Shown here piece by piece: positions 1 to 7,085 of a stretch of DNA of 8,380 bases. The translations under genes were made by a program, and so were the position numbers. The notes under the pieces were generated by a model. It was not told the origin of the DNA and made no database searches. It saw only the letters and a list, made by a program, of their open reading frames with translations. This DNA is from Planctomycetaceae bacterium. GTDB lineage: Bacteria > Planctomycetota > Planctomycetia > Planctomycetales > Planctomycetaceae. The stretch is taken from the NCBI GenBank assembly GCA_020426085.1, contig JAGQQP010000162.1, forward strand, positions 1 through 8,380, given 5' to 3'. Positions within the stretch are counted from its first letter, which is position 1. Every line of letters starts with the position of its first letter.

Positions 1-254
1 GATGGGGTGGCGAAGTGACACTGGCCGGGAAACGAATTGCCGTCGTGCATGGTCATATTAGCCGCGATCTGAAGCCGCTGCTGGAAGCAGAGCCGGACTA
101 CCTGCTGACCGGGCATTCGCATCAGAGTCATGATTTTCGTGCAGGAGCCACCCGCCGCATCAATCCGGGGGCACTGTTCCGGGCGAAGGTATTTACCGTC
201 GCGGTACTGGATCTGGCAACCGATGAACTGGAACTGCGGGAGGTGGCAAGATGA
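1..254 (+). CDS. YfcE-like metallophosphoesterase, C-terminal part (5' end outside window)
   Basis: This is the 3' end of a gene that runs in from before the window; the reading frame is open from base 3, so the GTG at 15 is not the likely start. About 83 residues are visible. They contain a strand ending in VVHGH, then LLTGHSHQ, then RINPGAL, in the order seen at the C-terminal end of the YfcE/MJ0936 class of calcineurin-like phosphoesterases. In that family the histidines of the HGH and GHSH segments bind the two catalytic metals, and the NPG motif follows the last metal site. Members are small cytoplasmic phosphodiesterases, usually with unknown natural substrates. The stop codon overlaps the next start as ATGA (251-254), so the two genes are probably co-transcribed and translationally coupled. 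The family call is firm. The substrate cannot be told from this fragment. Confidence 0.85.
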   Translation, partial: WGGEVTLAGKRIAVVHGHISRDLKPLLEAEPDYLLTGHSHQSHDFRAGATRRINPGALFRAKVFTVAVLDLATDELELREVAR

Positions 255-880
255 CGTTGCCACGATTTCAGCTGCGTTATAATCGTTCCGGTCTGGGATG
301 TCTGCTGTTATTGTTTGGCGCGCCGCTGCTCTTGATTGTGTTCTGGCTGTACGTGCCGAAAGGCTGGCTTCTGCGCTGGGAGCTGGAACTCCAGTTGCGT
401 CGTATTGCCCGCACCACGATTCAGATGTCCGACCCTTCTGTGATCTCGGTGCTGCAGGAGTATTTGCAGCACGAAGATCCACAAATCAGAACCACCTCGG
501 TTTTCGTAGCGGGTGATTTTTTCGACTATCATCAAAATGAAAGTGAGCCTCTGGTCACAACACTCTGTCAAATAGCGCAACAGGATCAAAGTAACTCAGT
601 TCGGGCTGATGCGCTGGTGACATTGCGCAAAGTCCATTTTTCGTCACCCGAAATCGATCAGACCATCTTGAAATTACTTGATGACCCGCAGCAGACGATA
701 TGGCCTGCCGCCGAGGAGCTGCTGCTGACTCGCATCACCCGGGAACTGGAGACGTCACCGGAACTGTGCCGCGCCCGTGTTCGATTAATGCCCTATCTGG
801 AAGACAGTGATCCAAAACTCAGTTCCACAAAAAGACTCAAAGCATTCCTGGAACAATGTGAAAAAATCGAACAGAAATAA
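251..880 (+). CDS. Membrane-anchored HEAT-like repeat protein
   Basis: The 209-residue protein has one clear membrane segment at about residues 15-35 (LGCLLLLFGAPLLLIVFWLY). Arg5, Arg9 and Arg12 precede it, which favours a cytoplasmic N-terminus and an outward-facing C-terminal part. From about residue 60 to 165 there are three helix-pair units resembling HEAT repeats. The first is around DPQIRTTSVFVAG, the second around NSVRADALVTLRKV, and the third, more diverged, around QQTIWPAAEELLL. HEAT repeats form curved helical scaffolds for protein binding and carry no catalytic residues, so a scaffold or adaptor role is the reasonable inference. The start is fixed by the ATGA overlap with the metallophosphoesterase gene. 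The gene ends 27 bp before the convergent SUMF1-domain gene. The partner and process are unknown. The region after residue 165 is helical and charged, without a recognisable motif. Confidence 0.75.
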   Translation: MTLPRFQLRYNRSGLGCLLLLFGAPLLLIVFWLYVPKGWLLRWELELQLRRIARTTIQMSDPSVISVLQEYLQHEDPQIRTTSVFVAGDFFDYHQNESEPLVTTLCQIAQQDQSNSVRADALVTLRKVHFSSPEIDQTILKLLDDPQQTIWPAAEELLLTRITRELETSPELCRARVRLMPYLEDSDPKLSSTKRLKAFLEQCEKIEQK

Positions 881-895
881 AATCGGGGCTGTTAA

Positions 896-920
896 AAAAC
901 CTCTGTTTCACCTGCGAGGT
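896..920 (-). terminator. Weak candidate terminator for the SUMF1-domain gene
   Basis: On the minus strand the arms ACCTC (920-916) and GAGGT (903-899) can pair into a 5-bp stem. A run of T follows at once (complement of the A run at 894-899). The stem includes the end of the coding region and its loop contains the stop codon. The stem is short and the 12-nt loop is long for an intrinsic terminator. A smaller alternative hairpin, ACCT-GCG-AGGT at 910-920, competes with it. It sits between two convergent genes, where termination is expected. Confidence 0.3.
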
Positions 921-1990
921 ACACCCAGACAGATGCGAAAGCCGTCGCGGGAATCGGAGTAGGCGGGCCCCTTCAGACCCAGGCGGACGGCGCAGCGGGC
1001 GTTGCCGGGAACGTCGTAGTAGTTACCGCCGCGACAGACGGGACGCGGGTTCTGTTCGACCACATACAGTTCTTCATGTCCCCCTGTGGGATCGAAGTCG
1101 TCGAGGACGATCTCCCAGACGCCGCCACACATGTCGGCCAGTCCGAATCCGTTGCGCCCCTTTTCGCCGTAAAAATCGACGGGGGAGACGAAGGCGAAAC
1201 CATCGCTCCAGTTGGCATTTGCCAGCGGCCAGATTTTATTGCGGCCGGGCAAAAAGTCGACGGCAGAAATATTCAGGCGACCTTCGCCGTCGCGAAGATC
1301 GTTGCCCCACCAGAAGTAGTGGCTCTCTTGACTGCCCCCACGACAGGCGTAAGCCCATTCGGCTTCGGTGGGCAGACGGTATTCCAGACCTTCCGGCAGA
1401 CGACCGGCTTTGCGTTCGCGTTCCGTGAGCCATTTGCAGAAGGCGCGGCCGTCGTACCAGCTGACGCAGACTACGGGATAACTGTCCCGTAGCGGAAACC
1501 CGAAGTTCGGATCTTTCCAGCTCTTGTCTTTGAGAGAGATCCAGGGGTGCGGCGGTCCCTCGGCGGGCATCTTCCATTCGGGATCGAACACCTGTGTTTC
1601 CCCGCCTGGTTTCTCGGCATCGGTGACGTAGCCGGTCTCAGCTACAAAACGTTTGAACTGCCCTACGCTGACTTCGGTGCGGCCCATCCAGAAACCGTCT
1701 TTCACCTGCATCGGTCGCGGCATTTTACCTTCATACGATTCCCGCGCCGTGCCCGGCGTCGCGCCCCCTTCTCTGCCGGTCGCCCAGGCTTTCTCTTCGG
1801 GTGTGCTGCCCATCATGAATTTGCCCGGCGGAATATACAGGACTTCCAGCGAGACATCGTCACCCAGATCAATCTTCTTCACTGTCCCCTGCGCTGGGGC
1901 ATCCGCAGCGTGGCACGGCACGCCGACGACCAGGGCCACAACCAGAGACAGACAGGAAAACAGCAGACGACAGACAGAGGAGATTCTCAT
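908..1990 (-). CDS. Exported SUMF1/FGE-sulfatase domain protein without catalytic cysteines
   Basis: The 360-residue protein begins with a Sec signal peptide: Arg2 and Arg8, a hydrophobic core at 9-24, and a probable cleavage site near CHA-A at 28/29. The remainder is one formylglycine-generating-enzyme-like domain. Landmarks are IPPGKFMMGS near the start, FWMGRTEVSVGQFKRF, PVVCVSWYDGRAFCKW, YRLPTEAEWAYACRGG, NGFGLADMCGGVWE and a C-terminal CRGGNYYDV...ARCAVR...DGFRI block. True FGE oxidises a sulfatase cysteine using a Cys pair shortly after the GGSY motif. Here the first of these aligns with Asp326 and no cysteine lies between Cys319 and Cys333, so formylglycine synthesis is unlikely. Planctomycetes carry many such non-FGE SUMF1-fold proteins, probably with binding or structural roles in the envelope. 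The ATG at 1990 is preceded by AAGGA at a reasonable spacing, and a promoter lies at 2116-2143. No sulfatase gene is adjacent. Confidence 0.9.
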   Translation of the reverse strand: MRISSVCRLLFSCLSLVVALVVGVPCHAADAPAQGTVKKIDLGDDVSLEVLYIPPGKFMMGSTPEEKAWATGREGGATPGTARESYEGKMPRPMQVKDGFWMGRTEVSVGQFKRFVAETGYVTDAEKPGGETQVFDPEWKMPAEGPPHPWISLKDKSWKDPNFGFPLRDSYPVVCVSWYDGRAFCKWLTERERKAGRLPEGLEYRLPTEAEWAYACRGGSQESHYFWWGNDLRDGEGRLNISAVDFLPGRNKIWPLANANWSDGFAFVSPVDFYGEKGRNGFGLADMCGGVWEIVLDDFDPTGGHEELYVVEQNPRPVCRGGNYYDVPGNARCAVRLGLKGPAYSDSRDGFRICLGVPRR

Positions 1991-2115
1991 CGGGTGGGTT
2001 CCTTGTTAAAGTAATACACGCTGGTGGGACGTCTCAGGCAGGATCGAACTCTGAAGCATTTCATGTGTCAGAGCCGGTGTTGTTCCTGAATTCACAACTA
2101 AAGGAAGTTAAGAAA

Positions 2116-2143
2116 ATCCTACCAGACTGAACCAGCGTGTCAA
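2116..2143 (-). promoter_or_regulatory. Sigma70-like promoter for the SUMF1-domain gene
   Basis: Read on the minus strand there is a perfect TTGACA (2143-2138), a 16-bp spacer, and TAGGAT (2121-2116), which matches TATAAT at four of six positions. Transcription would start near 2108, giving a leader of roughly 118 nt before the ATG at 1990. The leader contains a possible 6-bp stem, CTCTGA/TCAGAG (2049-2054 and 2068-2073), and a 5-bp stem, GTTGT/ACAAC (2079-2083 and 2094-2098). Neither looks like a known riboswitch. The promoter lies between the divergent SUMF1-domain and lipoprotein genes. Confidence 0.55.
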
Positions 2144-2206
2144 CAGGCGAGTTGAAATGTCTGCGTTTATTGAAGCGGAAGCCTTTCGAATTAGAAGCAC
2201 TCAACC

Positions 2207-2222
2207 AGGAGACTATGCCTTG
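2207..2222 (+). promoter_or_regulatory. Ribosome binding site that selects a TTG start for the lipoprotein gene
   Basis: AGGAGA at 2207-2212 lies seven bases before TTG at 2220. From this TTG the protein opens with MNRLTILS and a hydrophobic stretch, an ordinary signal-peptide layout. The in-frame ATG at 2157 has only a weak upstream match (AGGCGAG) and would add 21 mostly polar residues ahead of the signal sequence. A second ATG at 2215 reads Met-Pro-stop, and its stop overlaps the TTG. It is too close to the Shine-Dalgarno sequence to be used efficiently. Confidence 0.65.
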
Positions 2223-2978
2223 AACAGACTTACGATATTATCATGCATTGTTATTTTCTGTTGTGGCTGCGGCAATGCACAACAGTCTGAACCCGCGTCC
2301 TCCGCAGTGAAACCAGAGGCTTCCGCAACAGCAACCATCGCATCCCCACCTGTCATTGATCCACATGAATTACTTGTGCCGGGTACGATCACGGTTGATG
2401 TGATGGGGCTGGCTGTACCAAAAAGGGCAGAAGAGATAGGACAAAAATTCAAACAGGCGCTCGCCAAAGATCCTGACTGGTTTCTGGAACACAGTAAAAA
2501 TAAAAAACCCGGCGAACCACTGCCTCACGATGAGCGGATGGGTATTTCAAAAGAGGAATATGAAGAATTCCTCAAACTGTCTCAGAAAACAACCATGCGG
2601 AAATTAAATGAGGCCCCACTGATCATAACGCAAAAAGAGGCTGACGTTTTTGAACTGGATGGCGGATCAGAACTGTCAGACCTCACTGGTATCGTGATGG
2701 ACTTGAAACAGGACCAGGTTCAAAGCCCCTTTGGAACTCTGGCAGAACGCTCGATCATCAATGCTCCGGAAAGTACGGCTCTCGGTGCCTGGAACGGGGT
2801 GCAATGGAAAGGAAACCTGACTGATGCTGATGGTGTTACTGGATCCGTCGCCAAGCTGGCCATCGGCAAAATCAAAAAATCAGGAAGGTGTGTGATTTAC
2901 TACGATGTCAGAAAAATCACTTCAGGAGAGAAGATTCACATTTCACATATCCTGAACTACGATGCACCGCAGAAATAA
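2220..2978 (+). CDS. Putative lipoprotein of unknown function
   Basis: From the TTG start the protein is 252 residues; the longer frame from ATG 2157 would give 273. It opens with MNRLTIL, a hydrophobic core, and the cysteine cluster CCGCG at residues 14-18, resembling a bacterial lipoprotein signal with Cys17 or Cys15 as the lipidated residue. Cysteine at -3 of Cys17 is not classical, so lipidation is an inference. A low-complexity Ser/Ala/Pro/Thr linker follows to about residue 50. Then comes a mixed Lys/Glu-rich helical part that includes DPDWFLEHSK and ISKEEYEEFLKLSQ. The C-terminal half, from about residue 135, looks beta-rich, with KEADVFELDG and SGRCVIYYDVRKI. I do not recognise a domain family. 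No gene shares its operon: it diverges from the SUMF1-domain gene, and the next gene downstream has its own promoter. An envelope location is likely and the role is unknown. Confidence 0.7.
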   Translation: MNRLTILSCIVIFCCGCGNAQQSEPASSAVKPEASATATIASPPVIDPHELLVPGTITVDVMGLAVPKRAEEIGQKFKQALAKDPDWFLEHSKNKKPGEPLPHDERMGISKEEYEEFLKLSQKTTMRKLNEAPLIITQKEADVFELDGGSELSDLTGIVMDLKQDQVQSPFGTLAERSIINAPESTALGAWNGVQWKGNLTDADGVTGSVAKLAIGKIKKSGRCVIYYDVRKITSGEKIHISHILNYDAPQK

Positions 2979-3027
2979 TGCCGATGACCGAAGTACAAGA
3001 GTGAGAGGCGGACCAGAGTTAAGCCGT

Positions 3028-3056
3028 TTGACGGTTCCCGGCTGGCCTCATATTGT
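3028..3056 (+). promoter_or_regulatory. Sigma70-like promoter for the beta-helix protein gene
   Basis: TTGACG (3028-3033) is separated by exactly 17 bp from TATTGT (3051-3056), giving five of six and four of six matches to the consensus boxes. Transcription would start near 3063, leaving a leader of about 59 nt. A small inverted repeat, CCGT-TTG-ACGG (3024-3034), overlaps the -35 box. It may be chance or a minor regulator site. The ATG at 3122 has only a weak Shine-Dalgarno match, GAG about ten bases upstream. Confidence 0.5.
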
Positions 3057-3121
3057 CGAAGGTGTAACGTGAGCATGCTGTTTCACTGCTGCTGTATTCT
3101 ACTTCCTGCCGAGTAACGATT

Positions 3122-5344
3122 ATGAAATCTTTCTATACCGTTTTGACCTTTATTCTTGCTGTCTGTTTTACAAGTCACGTGGATGCTGATCTGAATCTGT
3201 ATGTCGACGGGAATGGGCCTGATGGGAATGGGAGCAAAGCACATCCTTTCCAGTCGATTCAGGAAGCCCGCGATACCATTCGGATCATGCGGCGGGATGG
3301 GAAGTTGAAACCGGAAGACAAAGTGACAGTGCACATCGAGCCCGGCGTTTATTCTTTTCGCATCTCGCTGATGTTTGATAAAAATGATAGCGGCACGAAA
3401 GAGAACCCGGTGGTTTACCGGGCGACGAAACCGGGAACCGTGCGAATCCAGGGGGGGCTGACTCTGGATGCCGGTACGTTTCAACCGGTCACGGATGCGG
3501 CGATTCTGAAGCGGTTACCTGAAGGGGCCCGCAGGAATGTCCTGGTCTGCGATCTGTCGACTGTGGTCAACGAACCTTTTGCCCCGTTCAAACCATCCTA
3601 TCGGGGCGTGCCTGTCGGGCCGTGGCTGTATGTGAATCATCGACCGATGACTCTGGCCCGCTGGCCGAACGCAGACGCTAAGGATGAAGGCTGGGCCTCG
3701 TTTACCAAAGTCATTGATAAAGGATTGCCCGACCCCAAAGCGAAAGATCCGGCAAAGCAGAAATCGCATCCGGGTGCGTTCGTTTTTGATGATCCCCGCC
3801 CTGCCCGCTGGAAGCTGGATGAGGGTGTGTGGCTGCTGGGATACTGGACGCACGACTGGAGTGATGAAGTCATTCGCATCGCCGACTACGATCCGCAGCA
3901 GAAAATCATCAGGCTGGCGGCTCCACACAGTTACGGCATTATGGGGGGAACCTGGGGTGCGAAAGCACGCCGCTTCTTTGCGCTCAACGTGCTGGAAGAA
4001 CTCGATGCGCCGGGGGAATGGTACCTGGATCGTGCCAGGAAGCAGTTGTATCTGTATCCCCAGGGAAAGCTGGATTACGCTGAGATTGTCCTGGCAACGT
4101 TGACACAGCCTCTGATGCAGGTGCAGGGCACTAAACACATCCGGTTCGAAAATCTGAATTTTGAATATGGTCATTCCGAAGGGGTCTCGCTGAAGGAGAC
4201 CGAAGGAGTGGAACTGGCGGGCTGCGTGGTCGCGAACCTGGCGAGCGGCGGCATTTCGGTTTCGGGAACGCAGAATACGATTCGCAGCTGCGATCTGTAT
4301 CACCTGGGAACGCGGGGCATCACGCTGAATGGAGGCGATCGGAAACAACTGCAGCGGGCCGGGAACCGGGCGATCAATAATCACATCCACGATTATGGTC
4401 TGTTCCAGCGGACCTATGCTCCGGGCATCTACGCGGGGGGCTGTGGACAGATCGTGCAGAACAACTGCATTCACGACGCACCACATAATGCGATTCTGTA
4501 TGGCGGGAATGAAAATCTGTTTGAACGCAATGAGATCTACCGCGTCGTGATGGAGACCGGGGATTCGGGCGCGTTCTACACCGGTCGCGACTGGACGACC
4601 CAGGGAAACATACTGAGGCACAACTTTATCCACAACCTGGGAGGCGGCGATGCAGAGCATGTGAATACGATGGGCGTTTACCTGGATGACTGCGACAGCG
4701 GCGACACCGTGGAAGGGAATGTCTTCTATCGCACGGGACGGGCCATCATGATCGGGGGCGGACGCGATAACCCGATTCTGAACAACCTGGTGATCGACTG
4801 TCCGATCGGGCTGCACGTTGATTCGCGGGGGATGACCTGGAAGCAGTGGAATGATCCGAAATCGGCAGGCTGGAATCTGGAAGAGAAAGCCGAAAAGATG
4901 AACTACAGACAGCCCCCCTGGAGCACTAAGTATCCGCATCTGGCGAAGATCATGGCCGACTCGCCTCAGGAGCCTCTGTATAACCCGATCCAACGGAATG
5001 TGTTTGTGAACTGCAGCAAAGAGGTTTTTCACATGGATGGCAACGTGAAGAAGCTGCTCGACAAGTTTGAAATCGAACATAATCTCGCCGTGAATACGAC
5101 AGGCGCGACAAGCGGCATTGCGATGACGAACGACCTGAAAGGCTTCACCAATTTGAGCGGCTCTGAAAATAAACCGATCCCGCTGGGCATGACTGTCGAC
5201 ATTAGCGGACAACTGACATTGCAGCAGGACCCCAGTCTGCTGAAGAAAGAAGCGTCATTCGAACCGATTCCCTTTAATGAGATCGGCCTGTATCGCGATG
5301 AATATCGGAAAGAATTACCGAAGCGAGATCCTCATTCTTATTAA
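3122..5344 (+). CDS. Secreted right-handed beta-helix protein, probable GH141-like glycoside hydrolase
   Basis: The 740-residue protein has a signal peptide with a hydrophobic core at about residues 5-18 and likely cleavage after VDA (22). The mature N-terminus reads LYVDGNGPDGNGSKAHPFQS and continues into QEARDTIR, the usual opening of extracellular beta-helix carbohydrate-active proteins. It continues with DSGTKENPVVYRATKPGTVRIQGG. RMTLARWPN lies near residues 175-183. A parallel beta-helix follows from about 335 to 590, rich in N-x-I/F-type turns such as NHIHDYG, NCIHDAPHNAILYGG, NLFERNEIYRV, NFIHNLGG and NVFYRTG. Conserved-looking acidic motifs are ETGDSGAFYTGRDW (478-491) and YLDDCDSG (520-527), good candidates for catalytic residues. 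This order matches my recollection of family GH141, whose characterised members cleave fucose or xylan linkages. The substrate here is unknown. An inverting or lyase-type alternative cannot be excluded. Confidence 0.85.
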   Translation: MKSFYTVLTFILAVCFTSHVDADLNLYVDGNGPDGNGSKAHPFQSIQEARDTIRIMRRDGKLKPEDKVTVHIEPGVYSFRISLMFDKNDSGTKENPVVYRATKPGTVRIQGGLTLDAGTFQPVTDAAILKRLPEGARRNVLVCDLSTVVNEPFAPFKPSYRGVPVGPWLYVNHRPMTLARWPNADAKDEGWASFTKVIDKGLPDPKAKDPAKQKSHPGAFVFDDPRPARWKLDEGVWLLGYWTHDWSDEVIRIADYDPQQKIIRLAAPHSYGIMGGTWGAKARRFFALNVLEELDAPGEWYLDRARKQLYLYPQGKLDYAEIVLATLTQPLMQVQGTKHIRFENLNFEYGHSEGVSLKETEGVELAGCVVANLASGGISVSGTQNTIRSCDLYHLGTRGITLNGGDRKQLQRAGNRAINNHIHDYGLFQRTYAPGIYAGGCGQIVQNNCIHDAPHNAILYGGNENLFERNEIYRVVMETGDSGAFYTGRDWTTQGNILRHNFIHNLGGGDAEHVNTMGVYLDDCDSGDTVEGNVFYRTGRAIMIGGGRDNPILNNLVIDCPIGLHVDSRGMTWKQWNDPKSAGWNLEEKAEKMNYRQPPWSTKYPHLAKIMADSPQEPLYNPIQRNVFVNCSKEVFHMDGNVKKLLDKFEIEHNLAVNTTGATSGIAMTNDLKGFTNLSGSENKPIPLGMTVDISGQLTLQQDPSLLKKEASFEPIPFNEIGLYRDEYRKELPKRDPHSY

Positions 5345-5359
5345 ACAACTCAAATCCTG

Positions 5360-5388
5360 TTTTCATATTAACTCAAGTTCACTAAAAT
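5360..5388 (+). promoter_or_regulatory. Candidate promoter for the methyltransferase-MBL operon
   Basis: TTTTCA (5360-5365) and TAAAAT (5383-5388) are separated by 17 bp, matching the consensus at four and five of six positions. The surrounding 5342-5408 stretch is markedly more AT-rich than the flanking genes. Transcription would begin near 5395, so the palindrome at 5409-5423 would lie inside the short leader. Confidence 0.45.
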
Positions 5389-5408
5389 TAATGCTGATTT
5401 CATTAAAC

Positions 5409-5423
5409 GAGCCATGATGGCTC
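5409..5423 (+). promoter_or_regulatory. 15-bp interrupted palindrome in the methyltransferase leader
   Basis: The arms GAGCCAT (5409-5415) and ATGGCTC (5417-5423) are exact reverse complements around a single central G at 5416. The element ends nine bases before the ATG at 5433. As DNA it could be an operator for a dimeric repressor. As RNA it could form a five-pair stem, GAGCC/GGCTC, with an ATGAT loop, close enough to affect ribosome access. No T run follows, so it is not an intrinsic terminator for the preceding gene. Confidence 0.5.
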
Positions 5424-5432
5424 TCTGGTAGA

Positions 5433-7085
5433 ATGAGGCACTCAGTGGCGCTGGATGAACTTGCTGTACTTTCGCTGACGATTGCAAACGCCGCGGATTC
5501 GCTGGGTGTTTCGACAGCATCGGTGCGAAACTGGATCAAGGCCGGCTATCTGATCCCGTCTGGTCGAGGCAGCATCACGCGTCATTCGTTAGATGAGTTC
5601 CGAGAACATGTCGCCGGTCAGGAGAAACTGATCGCACGGGCCAACAAATCACAAAAAGACAGCCACGATCACGGTGCGCTGTCCAGCCGCTATCAACAAC
5701 TGTTGCAGGGGGAGGATTTTGATGGCGAACTGATTGGCAATCAATATCAGGAATCACTGTCCAACGCGTATCGCAATCAGGAAGGCATTTATTATACACC
5801 CGACTGGATTATCGAACGTTTCTTCGCGCATCTGCCTGAGGAGCGGGAGGGGTTGACGTTTTGTGATCCCTGTTGCGGCTCCGGCAATTTCATTCTGGCA
5901 GCGCTTGAACAGGGGTTTGCAGCCGAAAATATTTTTGGTTTTGACATTGATCCGGTGGCGGTCGAGATTTCCAGACGTCGCCTGTTTGAACAGACCGGCT
6001 TTGATTCGCCCCATATTCAGTGTGCTGATTTTCTGGAAATCAGTCTGCAGGCCGAACAAACTCCGTATGATGTCATTTTCACGAATCCGCCCTGGGGCAA
6101 GAAGCTGAGTAAAGCTCAGAAGCAGTCGTATGCAGTTCCCTTCGCTGCCGGAAACAGTCGTGATACCTGTTCGCTGTTTTTCTATGCAGCGCTGTCCCGA
6201 TTACACCCGGCAGGTTATCTGGGGTTTCTGCTGCCCGATGCATTCTTTAACGTCGCCGCGTTTACCGACGTGCGTGATCGGGCACTAACGCTGGATATCA
6301 AAGCACTCATGGACTTTGGCAAACCGTTTCCCGGTCTGGTGACCAAGGCGAAAGGGATTATACTCCAGAATCAGGCGAACCGGAGTGAACCGATCTGCTG
6401 TGAGGGTTTGACGGAAACCAATGTGCGTACGCCCACTTCGTTTCAACAGAACCCGAAATCGATTCTGAATTTTTCCTGTGCGCCGGAAGCGGCTGCGGTG
6501 ATCGCGCATCTGTATGCACTGGATCATCTGAAACTGTCCGACCACGCACGATTCGGGCTGGGAATCGTCACCGGCAATAATAAAAAGTATTGTGTTGCGT
6601 CGCCTCAAGCCGGTTATCTGCCCGTGTATAAAGGCGCCGATCTGCAACCGGGGTCACTGCGGGAAGCCTCGACTTTCATTCCCGCTGATTTCTCACTCTA
6701 TCATCAGGTGGCTCCCCGGGAACTGTATCAGGCGCCGGAAAAACTGATCTATCGCTTTATCTCGTCGCGTCTGGTTTTTCATCATGACACATCGCAGTCT
6801 TATTTTCTGAACAGTGTGAATATGCTGGTGCCGGAACCGGATTTTCCCATCACCGGTCAGCAGCTATGCCAGCTGTTGAACAACCGTTTGATGAACTGGC
6901 TGTTTCAATCCACCTTCGAGACGCATAAGGTTCTCCGCGCCGATCTGGGTGCGTTACCGATTCACACGCGGTATTTTGAACGGTATGATGAATTTGACGA
7001 AGACCGCTATTTGAACTTCCTGGGAATAGAAGAAACAGAGTCTGGCGGATATCGCATCAAAGAGAGTGGAGAGTCAGCATCATGA
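5433..7085 (+). CDS. N6-adenine DNA methyltransferase with N-terminal HTH and TaqI-like specificity region
   Basis: The 550-residue protein should transfer a methyl group from S-adenosylmethionine to adenine N6 at a specific DNA site. Residues 16-56 form a MerR/excisionase-like helix-turn-helix (AADSLGVSTASVRNWIKAGYL). A linker leads to RNQEGIYYTPDWI at 114-126, typical of N6 methylases that precede motif I. Motif I is DPCCGSGNF (145-153), the cofactor acidic segment is GFDIDP (169-174), and catalytic motif IV is NPPWG (218-222). From about residue 375, GIVTGNNKKY and YLPVYKGADL begin a region like the target-recognition part of TaqI/Eco57I-type enzymes. I see no nuclease motif, so it is not a type IIG enzyme, and no restriction gene is adjacent. 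The ATG at 5433 has a poor ribosome site. The GTG at 5445, six bases after TGAGG, is a good alternative start and costs only four residues. The gene overlaps the MBL gene by ATGA. Confidence 0.88.
   Translation: MRHSVALDELAVLSLTIANAADSLGVSTASVRNWIKAGYLIPSGRGSITRHSLDEFREHVAGQEKLIARANKSQKDSHDHGALSSRYQQLLQGEDFDGELIGNQYQESLSNAYRNQEGIYYTPDWIIERFFAHLPEEREGLTFCDPCCGSGNFILAALEQGFAAENIFGFDIDPVAVEISRRRLFEQTGFDSPHIQCADFLEISLQAEQTPYDVIFTNPPWGKKLSKAQKQSYAVPFAAGNSRDTCSLFFYAALSRLHPAGYLGFLLPDAFFNVAAFTDVRDRALTLDIKALMDFGKPFPGLVTKAKGIILQNQANRSEPICCEGLTETNVRTPTSFQQNPKSILNFSCAPEAAAVIAHLYALDHLKLSDHARFGLGIVTGNNKKYCVASPQAGYLPVYKGADLQPGSLREASTFIPADFSLYHQVAPRELYQAPEKLIYRFISSRLVFHHDTSQSYFLNSVNMLVPEPDFPITGQQLCQLLNNRLMNWLFQSTFETHKVLRADLGALPIHTRYFERYDEFDEDRYLNFLGIEETESGGYRIKESGESAS

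Noticed and set aside
1547..2014. Plus-strand open frames of 155 and 118 residues across the 5' part of the SUMF1-domain gene
   Set aside because: They overlap the minus-strand gene, which has a signal peptide and clear family motifs. The plus-strand translations show no domain.
2170..2197. A possible promoter for the lipoprotein gene, TTGAAG and TAGAAG with a 16-bp spacer
   Set aside because: Each box matches the consensus at only four positions, and the start point would fall almost on the Shine-Dalgarno sequence. Too weak to annotate.
3024..3034. CCGT-TTG-ACGG as a terminator for the lipoprotein gene
   Set aside because: The stem is only four strong pairs and no T run follows. It overlaps a better-supported -35 box.
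3515..5212. A 565-residue open frame on the minus strand opposite the beta-helix gene
   Set aside because: It lies wholly inside the strongly supported plus-strand gene, has no recognisable domain or signal, and is rich in His, Arg, Ile and Val as expected from the complement of a GC-biased coding frame.
5433..7085. The methyltransferase as a complete type IIG restriction-modification enzyme
   Set aside because: The N-terminal part before the methylase domain is an HTH plus a short linker. No PD-(D/E)xK or other nuclease motif is visible.
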